This document shows positions 53,195 through 61,282 of a stretch of DNA of 64,000 bases, one piece after another. The translations under genes and the position numbers were made by a program. The DNA comes from CAZDBA01 sp965224765. GTDB lineage: Bacteria; Planctomycetota; Planctomycetia; Pirellulales; Pirellulaceae. The first letter of the stretch is position 1. Each line of letters opens with the position of its first letter. The stretch is from contig CBDDAC010000019.1 of NCBI GenBank assembly GCA_965224765.1, forward strand, positions 62,001 through 126,000. Reading direction: 5' to 3'. The notes beneath the pieces were generated by a model. It searched no databases. It worked only from the letters and a program-made list of their open reading frames with translations, and had not been told where the DNA came from.

Positions 53195-55033
53195 TTATTG
53201 ATAGCCTTTCGCTTGGATCGTGAAGAGATGAGCGTAGTGACCGTTTTGCTCCATCAGTTCTTCGTGGGAGCCACGCTCAATTATCTTACCTTTGGCCAGA
53301 ACGATAATCTGATCGGCCATGCGAACCGTCGAGAAGCGATGGGAAATCAAAATGGCCATCTGCTTTTGGGTCACTTCGCGAAAGTGGTCAAAGATATGGG
53401 CTTCTGCCTCGGCATCCATGGCAGAAGTGGGCTCATCAAGCACCAGAATATCAGCTTGCTTTCTCATGAACGCCCGCGACAAAGCAATCTTTTGCCACTG
53501 TCCACCTGATAATTCTCTGCCATCCTTGAACCAACGTCCAAGCTGCGTGTCGTAACCTCCCTCCATCTCTTCAATAAAGGGATGGGCCAGACCCTTTTCC
53601 GCCGCATCTTGCTGTTGATCACGAGCGTCAAAATGAGCCACGTCACCCACGCCGATATTTTCTCCGACCTCGAGTTGGTACCGAACGAAGTCTTGAAAGA
53701 TCACGCCAATGCGCCCGCGCAATGCATCCAACTCCCACTCGTTCAAGTCCCTTCCATCGAGCAAGACACGGCCTTCCGTCGGAAGGTACAGACGCGTCAG
53801 CAACTTGATCAGCGTCGTCTTTCCAGATCCGTTTTCTCCGACGAGCGCGAGCTTTTGGCCTGGCTGAAGATGGAGACTAATCTTATCGAGGGCAGGAGTC
53901 GTTTGGCCCGGGTAAGTAAATGACACTTCTTCAAAACGCACACCATCGCCAGGCTTTGGCCCCGTTTGAGCAGTGCCATCCTGGGTGTCTATCTCTTCTT
54001 CGAGGAACTCATAAAGGTTGGAGAGATATAGGTTGTCTTCATACATCTTGCCAATGGCGGTCAGGCTCGCTGCGATGGAGGATTGACCTTGCTTGAAGAT
54101 CAGCAGATACATGGTCATGCCGCCCAACGTAATCCAGCCCATAGCTGCAGACCATCCGATCCACCCGTAAGCTCCATAGAAGGCGATGCTGCTGAGAATA
54201 CCCAGCAAGAATCCCCACAAACCGCGTTTCAAAGTGAGGGCTTTGTCTTCTTTGTAAAGCTTTTCAAAAATCTCGCGGTAACGAGCCAAAAATAGCTCGC
54301 CCGTTCCAAAGAGTTTGAGCTCTTTGACATAGTCTTCGCGGGCAAGCAACCACTCCAGGTAGTTGCGTTTACGAGTCTCGGGAACCTGCCACCGAAAGAG
54401 CCTGAAAGCTGCACCCGAAAAATACGTCTCAACAAAAAAGGACGGTAAGGCCGCGACCAACAGGCCCAAAACGGCGAGCCAGGAAAACTGGATCAGTAGC
54501 CATCCATAGGTCAGCAGCGTGATTCCATTTTGGACCAAACCAAAGGTCCGCGTGACCAAGCTCAAGGGGCGGGAAGAAGCCTCGCGCCGAGCCCGTGTCA
54601 ACTTGTCGTAAAACTCAGAGTCTTCGAAGTGAGAGAGCTCCAACTCTTGAGCTTTTTCGAGGATCATGACGTTGACGCGCTGGCCCAAAAGCGCACGCAA
54701 AAGAGATTGAGAAACCATCAAGGCCCGTTGTGCTGCCGCCATCAAGATGATCAGTACGGCTTCCAAGCCAATCCACTTTAGGACCATCCAACGATCGACA
54801 GAGAGGTCCGACTCGACAGCCAAGACGACGGCATCGACGATCAGCTTGCCGATATAGGCGATGGCGCCCGGGATGACGCCAGCAAAAATTGTGAGGGCTG
54901 CCAGAATCAGCGTCAGGCGTTTATCTGTGGTCCAAACAAGGGTCAGTGCTTCTTTGCTGTAGCGAAAGACGCCAAAGAATCTGCCAATGAGCGAGGAAGC
55001 ATCGCTATCGGAGGGCACTGCAGGTGGAGACAT
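53195..55033 (-). CDS. ABC exporter, fused permease and ATPase
   Basis: A 612-residue half-transporter of the ABC-B/lipid-or-peptide exporter type, probably a homodimer. Residues about 25-345 form the membrane domain (LILAALTIFAGVIPGAIAYIG, GITLLTYGWLLIQFSWLAV, GITLGGMTMYLLIF-type segments), and 365-605 the nucleotide-binding domain: Walker A GENGSGKTTLIKLL, signature LSGGQWQKIALSRAF, Walker B ILVLDEPTSAMDAEAE and switch H in LISHRFSTV. A short Ser/Ala-rich N-terminal tail starts it. Substrate unknown. It stands alone between hairpins h and i. Confidence 0.92.
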   Translation of the reverse strand: MSPPAVPSDSDASSLIGRFFGVFRYSKEALTLVWTTDKRLTLILAALTIFAGVIPGAIAYIGKLIVDAVVLAVESDLSVDRWMVLKWIGLEAVLIILMAAAQRALMVSQSLLRALLGQRVNVMILEKAQELELSHFEDSEFYDKLTRARREASSRPLSLVTRTFGLVQNGITLLTYGWLLIQFSWLAVLGLLVAALPSFFVETYFSGAAFRLFRWQVPETRKRNYLEWLLAREDYVKELKLFGTGELFLARYREIFEKLYKEDKALTLKRGLWGFLLGILSSIAFYGAYGWIGWSAAMGWITLGGMTMYLLIFKQGQSSIAASLTAIGKMYEDNLYLSNLYEFLEEEIDTQDGTAQTGPKPGDGVRFEEVSFTYPGQTTPALDKISLHLQPGQKLALVGENGSGKTTLIKLLTRLYLPTEGRVLLDGRDLNEWELDALRGRIGVIFQDFVRYQLEVGENIGVGDVAHFDARDQQQDAAEKGLAHPFIEEMEGGYDTQLGRWFKDGRELSGGQWQKIALSRAFMRKQADILVLDEPTSAMDAEAEAHIFDHFREVTQKQMAILISHRFSTVRMADQIIVLAKGKIIERGSHEELMEQNGHYAHLFTIQAKGYQ

Positions 55034-55091
55034 CTATTACTCAATGAATGGATAAAGGCGAGCTAGGCAGGATTTATGTTAGGCAAGTTTT

Positions 55092-55201
55092 GACAGGATT
55101 TACATGATGAACAGGATTTCACGCGCACTCATCATGTCAATCATGTCAATCATGTCAATCATGTCAATCATGTCAATCATGTCAATCATGTTCATCCTGT
55201 C
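55092..55201 (+). repeat. Hairpin copy i with 9-bp expansion
   Basis: Normal left arm (GACAGGATTTACATGATGAA), then six tandem copies of TCATGTCAA (55132-55185) where other copies have one, then TCATGTTCATCCTGTC. Confidence 0.9.
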
Positions 55202-55362
55202 TAAACAACAGCCTGGCAACACAACCAAAATTGGCCAGTCATCGTCAATCTAGCGTCAGACACGATGCAAAGCGATGAGACGACCGAGGGTTGCATTGGA
55301 AAGGTGAAGAAGGCACTCAGAAAAACCAAGCGGAAGACTGGGATTGCGTGAGGCAAATTTCT

Positions 55363-55427
55363 GACAGGATTTACAAGATGAACAGGATTTCACGCGCACT
55401 CATCATGTCAATCATGTTCATCCTGTC
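55363..55427 (+). repeat. 65-bp hairpin repeat, copy j
   Basis: GACAGGATTTACAAGATGAA, centre TTCACGCGCACTC, then ATCATGTTCATCCTGTC. Confidence 0.9.
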
Positions 55428-55589
55428 TAAACAACAAGCTTGGCAACACAACCAAAATTGGCTAGTCATCTTCAATCTAGCGTCAGATAGGGTGCAAAGC
55501 GATGAGACGACCGAGGGTTGCATTGGAAAGGTGAAGAAGGCACTCAGAAAAACCAAGCGGAAGACTGGGATTGCGTGAGGCAAATTTCT

Positions 55590-55654
55590 GACAGGATTTA
55601 CATGAAGAACAGGATTTCACGCGCACTCATCTTGTCAATCATGTTCATCCTGTC
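55590..55654 (+). repeat. 65-bp hairpin repeat, copy k
   Basis: GACAGGATTTACATGAAGAA, centre TTCACGCGCACTC, then ATCATGTTCATCCTGTC. It is followed by three 17-bp copies of AACAAGCCTGGCAACAC instead of one. Confidence 0.9.
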
Positions 55655-55850
55655 TAAACAACAAGCCTGGCAACACAACAAGCCTGGCAACACAACAAGC
55701 CTGGCAACACAACCAAAATTGGCCAATCATCGTCAATCTAGAGTCAGATTGGATGCGAAGCGATGAGACGACCGAGGGTTGCATTAGAAACCGAAGAAGG
55801 CCCTCAGGCAAAACCGAATTTAAGACGCGGTTTGTGTGAAGCAAATTTCT

Positions 55851-55915
55851 GACAGGATTTACATGATGAACAGGATTTCACACACACTCGTCTTGTCAAT
55901 CATGTTCATCCTGTC
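55851..55915 (+). repeat. 65-bp hairpin repeat, copy l
   Basis: GACAGGATTTACATGATGAA, centre TTCACACACACTC, then ATCATGTTCATCCTGTC. Last copy; the centre has lost its CGCG. Confidence 0.88.
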
Positions 55916-56084
55916 CAAACAATCGCTTCCAGGTTGAACGCAATTTCCTAGGACCGTTAATTAGCACGATTCGACGCAAATTGTCTTTGTGTTTGCACGC
56001 AAAATTAGTGTGTATTTGCGGTGAGGGTTGGGATAGTCGCGTTAGGCCATGACGAAAGTTTTGGATTGGGTTAGACTATTCCGC

Positions 56085-56321
56085 ATGAATAACCGCCTCA
56101 CCAAAATCAGTAAATATTTGAGCTTCATATTGCGGCATCATCCCGAAAAGATTGGGCTGAAGCTCGACTCAGAGCGATGGGCAAGTGTCGATGAGCTTAT
56201 CAAGAACGCAAATTCCAACGGCAAGTCGATCACAATGGCCCAGGTCCAAGACGTCGTGGCTTTGGACGAAAAGAAGATGTTTGTTTTAAGCGACGATGGT
56301 CTTCGCATTCGTGCCATCTGA
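56085..56321 (+). pseudogene. kptA: Truncated RNA 2'-phosphotransferase (KptA/Tpt1) gene
   Basis: The 78 residues match the N-terminal winged-helix part of KptA: LTKISKYLSFILRHHPEKIGLKLDSERW, VDELIKN and KKMFVLSDDGLRIRA. It then stops where the family continues with the ADP-ribosyltransferase-like catalytic half (RANQGH-type motif onward). The remaining catalytic residues are not found in any downstream frame, so this is a remnant unlikely to be active. The intact enzyme removes 2'-phosphate from spliced tRNA or acts on other RNAs. An in-frame ATG at 56049 is possible but unlike the family. Confidence 0.78.
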
Positions 56322-56982
56322 AAGCAGGTGCTTAAGACTGCTAGGCCGCTTGATTGACTGACTTGGTAAAAGGAAGAATCGAAGCGTTCATGTTGGCCGG
56401 CCGCAATAACCGGGCGACTGCTGTCTTCGCTACTGATCTTCCGGTGAAGCTCGCCCCAGGATCTCTCGTCCGCTTCGCCAGTCAAAGCTCGGAGGACGAC
56501 GAAGGGGCAGGTTCTGCTCCTTGCTCTAGTACGTGCGAAAAGGTCATGGCTTTGATTAGACGCAATCTCTGCGTTCGTGTCGTTGCGTGATTTTGAGTTC
56601 ATCCAAACAGGTACTTGGCGCTCACTGCGAAACGATTCAACTCTGACGAGCTGCCGACGCTCAAACGACGGTGTGTGAATTATTCCCCGCCCCTGGGCTG
56701 CCGTAACCTTGTATCGATGTTGATCATTGCGATTGACGAGGAATCGACCGCCGATTCAATGCACGAGCAAAGCGTTGCAAAAATCATGAGAACGACTGCC
56801 ACAACTTGTTCCAGGAACTAAACTGGATCCTGATATGACAACGCCGTTGTTGAACGGTTTTTCTAGTCACTGAGCATCCAGCTCGTCAGACTTTGGATGA
56901 AGTTAAATGGAAAATATCGGGTAGACTAAATAAATTGACGAAACGAAACGATTTTAGAAACACGACCTGGTTGAGAATCGCA
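56322..56982. other. Gene-free region between kptA remnant and sulfatase
   Basis: Three short frames were inspected without finding any family signal. The sulfatase promoter should lie in the last 100 bases. Confidence 0.4.
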
Positions 56983-58518
56983 ATGAAACAAAAACACCTC
57001 CCTATCATATTGTTTAGCGTTTTACTTGTATCGCCAGTGTGGGCTCAAGAGAGCACGAATCTTGCTCGACCCAATGTCATTGTTATCCTTTGCGATGACC
57101 TGGGACAAGGGGATCCGGGTTGCTACAACCCTGACTCAAAAATCTCAACACCCAACATGGATCGGCTGGCTAAGGAGGGGATGCGTTTTACAGACGCTCA
57201 CACACCTTCATCGGTCTGCACGCCGACGAGGTATAGCACGTTGACCGGGCGATACTGCTGGCGGTCACGGCTAAAAAAAGGGGTGCTTTGGAACGGCTGG
57301 GCTCAAGCTCTGATTGAAGACGGTCGGCCGACCATCGCCTCAATGCTCAAACCCCATGGCTACCACAGTTCAGCGATCGGCAAATGGCACTTGGGATGGA
57401 ATTGGCAAGCCAACGACGGCAATGAGATTACGGCGAACTACCATCCGGCGAACGCAGTGAACTATGTTGCTCAGGTTAATCGCGGACCCGGCAGTCTTGG
57501 TTTCGATGCGTGCTACCTCATCCCTGCTTCGCTGGACATGGCACCTTACCTATGGCTCGTCGACGATTGCGCTCAACAGGCCCCGACCAACCACACTCCA
57601 GGCAGTGCCCGGAGGTGGAGCGGTGGCGGCGGATTCTGGCGTGAGGGTCCGATCGCACCTGGGTTTGATTTTTACGATGTCGTTCCTTCGACCACCGAAC
57701 AATCGGTCGCCTATATCGAGCAGCGCGCAGCTGCGCAACGTAAGGGAGGTGACAAGCCCTTCTTCCTGTATCTTCCAATGCCCGCACCACACACCCCATG
57801 GATGCCGACTCCCGAGTTTCAGGGTGATACGAAAGTCGGCTGGTACGGCGACTTCGTGGCGCAGACCGACAAGGCCTTGGGACGAATTCTTGCGGCGCTG
57901 GACCGCAACGGCTTGTCAGAGAATACGATCGTCATCTTCACCAGCGATAACGGATCGCACTGGCCTGACAAGCAAATTGAAACGTTCAACCACGACGCGA
58001 ATAATGGTTGGCGCGGGCAGAAAGCGGACATTTGGGAGGCAGGTCATCGCGTGCCTTTCATAATCCGGTGGCCAACAGTAATCCAGGCTGGCACCGTCAC
58101 CGACCAAACAATCTGCCTCACTGACATCTACGCAACCCTCGCAGAGATCGTTGGGCACGACTTAGCTTTTGACGAAGGTGAGGACAGCGTGAGTCTGCTA
58201 CCCATTCTTGACGGTACGGCCGATGCCCCAGTCCGCAAAACAATTGTCCACCACTCGCTCAATGGTACATTCGCCATCCGACGTGGAGATTGGAAACTGG
58301 TCGTCGACAACCTCGGTTCAGGTGGCTTCTCCCACCCACCCAACATTCGTCCCGGGCAGGATGACGTCCCAGCGACTCCGGGCGGGCAACTCTACAACCT
58401 GTCCAGCGACCCAGCGGAGCAACACAACGTCTGGGCCGACCGTCCCAAGATCGTTAAAGACCTTCGCAACCTTCTTGTGCAGTACCAAGACACCGATCGC
58501 AGCGATAAGGCCCCATAG
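56983..58518 (+). CDS. Secreted arylsulfatase (formylglycine-type)
   Basis: A 511-residue type I sulfatase. The start at 56983 gives a signal peptide (MKQKHLPIILFSVLLVSPVWAQ), while an upstream in-frame ATG at 56893 would bury it. The metal-binding start is NVIVILCDDLGQGDPGCY; the formylglycine signature is CTPTRYSTLTGR (C-x-P-x-R), needing a maturase not in this window. IGKWHLGW and FTSDNGSHWP supply further conserved metal or substrate residues. Typical planctomycete sulfatases desulfate algal polysaccharides; the precise substrate is unknown. It is transcribed alone. Confidence 0.93.
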   Translation: MKQKHLPIILFSVLLVSPVWAQESTNLARPNVIVILCDDLGQGDPGCYNPDSKISTPNMDRLAKEGMRFTDAHTPSSVCTPTRYSTLTGRYCWRSRLKKGVLWNGWAQALIEDGRPTIASMLKPHGYHSSAIGKWHLGWNWQANDGNEITANYHPANAVNYVAQVNRGPGSLGFDACYLIPASLDMAPYLWLVDDCAQQAPTNHTPGSARRWSGGGGFWREGPIAPGFDFYDVVPSTTEQSVAYIEQRAAAQRKGGDKPFFLYLPMPAPHTPWMPTPEFQGDTKVGWYGDFVAQTDKALGRILAALDRNGLSENTIVIFTSDNGSHWPDKQIETFNHDANNGWRGQKADIWEAGHRVPFIIRWPTVIQAGTVTDQTICLTDIYATLAEIVGHDLAFDEGEDSVSLLPILDGTADAPVRKTIVHHSLNGTFAIRRGDWKLVVDNLGSGGFSHPPNIRPGQDDVPATPGGQLYNLSSDPAEQHNVWADRPKIVKDLRNLLVQYQDTDRSDKAP

Positions 58519-58772
58519 GGTTAAACGATTGAAAAGTCAGCGTGCGATCAAAGCGATAGGGGAAAGTAGTCTCTCTAGCGAAATGATTTCTATCAAATAT
58601 CGACAGCGACATGGCAGAATACTGAAGCACTACTGGCACATTTGCTTGGATCTGACGCCACAGCAAAGATTACGAAACGGAATCCTGAAACCAGTTAAAA
58701 CATGATCTATTTCTCAATAGCTCGATTGTCACAAACGCCTTGACCGAACAAAAAACTAGCTGAAGCGTCCCT

Positions 58773-60323
58773 CTAGTCCCACCACCATTGACCTTTGCGC
58801 AACGCGGCAACTTTGTCGTCTTGCATCGCATCGTCAATCGAACTGTCTTGGTTGACTTGCATGGTATCTGAGCGAATTGCTTTGCGAGGTTGGATATTGA
58901 CGCCTCCCCCGATTGGTGTCATGAACAAGTTGTCTTTCCATAATGCATTGACTGCAGGGGCAACATGAGTTGGTGCAGTGTATACTTCAGTGGCGAACTG
59001 ATTTTCATCGCCAAACAATTCCATGTTCCATCCTGCTTGCCCGTAGAAATCCATATCCTGAATAAAGGCCGCTGCGATACTCATGTCGACACAGTTTCGC
59101 AGCTCACCAAATAATGGAACTGACTCAGCAAGGCGATCGTATTTCTTGGTAAATGATTTGCAGAACACGGTACTTGCCCGACTGGTCTTGCGGGTTTGAG
59201 TTCGTGTTCCGTCGTCGGCAATGCTCTCGTTTGCGCCAACGAGTTTGACTCCACTGCCAACCAACTGCATCCCAGTCCCGTCGTTGTTGCCCCGGACACA
59301 TTCGTAATTTGGCTGGAAGTACCATCGCTGGAGGCCATTTCCGCCACCACTCGCTGGTTTTACGGCATCAACAAAACTAGTGATTCCAATTGGAGTGCCT
59401 TCAAGTCCAATACCAATAAGCTTCATGTGATAATCCGCATCGACCAGCACACTCGCGAAACGAGTTTTTGGAGAAACGCCTTCAATGGTGATCTCTTGAA
59501 GTCCTAGGGCCTGCCGGAAAGCATCAGCAGTCGCAAGCTCGTCTCCAGGACGAAAACGTTGGGCTACCCTTTTATAGGCTTCTTTCAAGTTAGCCAATCC
59601 TTCCTGGGTTGGGTCGATTGAACAAGAAATCAACTTGGCACGTGAGCCATCTGGCCCGAATGCACGTAGTGCAACGATCAGGTCCTCGAGATGAAGGGTG
59701 GCGGCCCCCGTTTCAGTTCCGATGACCCGATTCTCTGTACTCAGGAAAAATCCTTCGGCTGGACCAGCAATCACGATGTCTTTGGTTTCGGGGTAGTAGA
59801 ATACGTGCGTGATGCGGGTCATTCCGGCCAGAAACTGCATGTCGTAAGGAACGTCTTGTCCAATAGCTTTGAGTTTCTCGATTTCGGCTTCGAGGCGAAT
59901 CAACGAAATTTTTCGCATCTTGGATTGAGTGGCCAGGTCTCGATTCAACATACGCTTTGCTGCTGCTGCGCGCTCACGATTCAGACGACCGCTAGTCTCT
60001 TGGACCATTCGAGTGCTCAAGACGCCTTCAGCGCTAATCTGAACACCGCCTTGCCCAGGATTCGGCTGACCGGGATCTGGTGGGTCAATCGGGGGCTGAA
60101 CTGGTGGGTCAATGGGTGGCTGTTGTCCGAGTACCAGTCCTGGACTCAGTAACACTGCGAATATCACAAGTGATAACAACTTAGGAAGAATTCGACTGAT
60201 ATGGAATTGAGCATTCCTGGCAGAAGTGCCAACAGACGGTTCTGAATCTACCCGTTGAATCACGCAGGAGTTTGAGGATATGTGCGAGAAACGCGCAATA
60301 ATCGCGACCAAAATCTTGTGCAT
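58773..60323 (-). CDS. Secreted DUF1598 protein
   Basis: A 516-residue protein with an N-terminal hydrophobic segment (LPKLLSLVIFAVLLSPGLVLGQ, about residues 46-67 from this start) followed by a Pro-rich linker (PPIDPPVQPPIDPPDPGQPN). The rest matches the planctomycete-specific DUF1598: VFYYPETKDIVIAGPAEGF, CSIDPTQEGLANLKEAYKR, and VSPKTRFASVLVDADYHMKLIGIGL. Function is not known. The start at 60323 is preferred to 60395, although neither shows a strong ribosome site and the long N-terminal region before the hydrophobic stretch is unusual for a signal peptide. Confidence 0.8.
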   Translation of the reverse strand: MHKILVAIIARFSHISSNSCVIQRVDSEPSVGTSARNAQFHISRILPKLLSLVIFAVLLSPGLVLGQQPPIDPPVQPPIDPPDPGQPNPGQGGVQISAEGVLSTRMVQETSGRLNRERAAAAKRMLNRDLATQSKMRKISLIRLEAEIEKLKAIGQDVPYDMQFLAGMTRITHVFYYPETKDIVIAGPAEGFFLSTENRVIGTETGAATLHLEDLIVALRAFGPDGSRAKLISCSIDPTQEGLANLKEAYKRVAQRFRPGDELATADAFRQALGLQEITIEGVSPKTRFASVLVDADYHMKLIGIGLEGTPIGITSFVDAVKPASGGGNGLQRWYFQPNYECVRGNNDGTGMQLVGSGVKLVGANESIADDGTRTQTRKTSRASTVFCKSFTKKYDRLAESVPLFGELRNCVDMSIAAAFIQDMDFYGQAGWNMELFGDENQFATEVYTAPTHVAPAVNALWKDNLFMTPIGGGVNIQPRKAIRSDTMQVNQDSSIDDAMQDDKVAALRKGQWWWD

Positions 60324-61282
60324 TAGATTTACTCGTAAGGACGTATTGTGTTTCTTTGTGGAAGGACAAGACACGCCATCTTTGTCTGACGTCAATCTGC
60401 CGAAGTAGTTCCAATTATTCGAAGACGGAAAGGAGATTATTGAAGCGATTCTTCAAACGCGGGCCAGGTAGTTCCCCGCCTGTGTTGCTAATGCCAGCTA
60501 GATGCCATTTTTCGACCAGTCCCCTCCCGAATCCACCCTCTTGAAAAGCTTGAGCGTTGCTTTCTGGGGCAGAACGACCTGATCATCCGGGAAATCGCCG
60601 TAGACACTGAAACGCCGCTGATGACGATCGCTCATGAGCCCGAGGTACTGCCTCCTCATTTCGCCTGCGAATTCGAGGGCAAACAACTTCTTCACGCTGA
60701 CTTTTTAGATTACGCGCCTAGTCTCCTGCCGGACCGAAAATCAGCAAGTTTTTGCGTCGCCCTTAGAGGAGAGAAATCAGGCAATAGGCAATAGGCAATA
60801 GGCAATAGGCAATAGGCTTGTCTCCTATGCCTGGCTTGGGCGAAACAACTTTCCGGAACTGTAATTTCTTCGCTCGGTGGCGATGAGACATTCATGGTGA
60901 GTGGTTGATTTTAAGAAACGGCCAGTATGTCGGTCGTTGGTTTGGGTAACGATCATGGCGATACTATGCGGAAGGCCTGTTTCTCGCGCTGTGGACCTAC
61001 GAGCTTCAAGATCGTTAAAGTTAACATTTCTGGACAGAAGATTGAGCGGTTTCCCGCCATCTTTTGACCGTGCCTTGCACGCAATTCCACAACAAAAACA
61101 AATCGTTCAGGATTATTTTTTCACTGAAACGATCTTCACAAGGATGTCGATAAAATGCATTAAAAGGATTGAAAAAAGTTGTAGCTTTCGCGGCCGATCG
61201 GGAAGCAATATGCGAAAAACGTTTGGTTTTGGTGCTATGTTTGGATTGAAACCCAACGACAGCTCCCTCCCCAGTCACTTCA
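60324..61282. other. Gap before the DUF4347 gene
   Basis: It contains a heptamer tandem repeat (60781-60815) and several weak frames: 60498-60695 minus (65 aa), 60901-61314 plus (137 aa, overlapping the next gene). None has a recognised family; the last overlaps a clearly coding frame and is rejected. Confidence 0.45.
60781..60815 (+). repeat. Heptanucleotide tandem repeat (GCAATAG)5
   Basis: Five perfect tandem copies of GCAATAG followed by GC. A short simple repeat likely to vary by slippage. Confidence 0.95.

Larger units (their letters stand above)
55034..56084. repeat. Tandem array of about 227-bp units with hairpins i-l
   Basis: Hairpins start at 55092, 55363, 55590 and 55851; after removing internal expansions the spacings are about 226-227 bp. 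The rest of the unit (GCGATGAGACGACCGAGGGT, ACCAAGCGGAAGACTGGGAT) recurs nearly unchanged in the first two gaps and diverged in the third. No gene is supported in this kilobase. Confidence 0.88.

Noticed and set aside
55291..55766. Frames of 82-95 aa running through the tandem units
   Set aside because: They read straight across hairpins and repeat junctions, so they are by-products of the repeat.
55092..55915. Regularly spaced repeats that might suggest a CRISPR array
   Set aside because: Units are about 227 bp with near-identical spacers and hairpins; there are no variable 30-40-bp spacers and no cas genes.
56354..56590. Possible continuation of kptA after its stop
   Set aside because: The 78-residue frame shows none of the KptA catalytic-half motifs.
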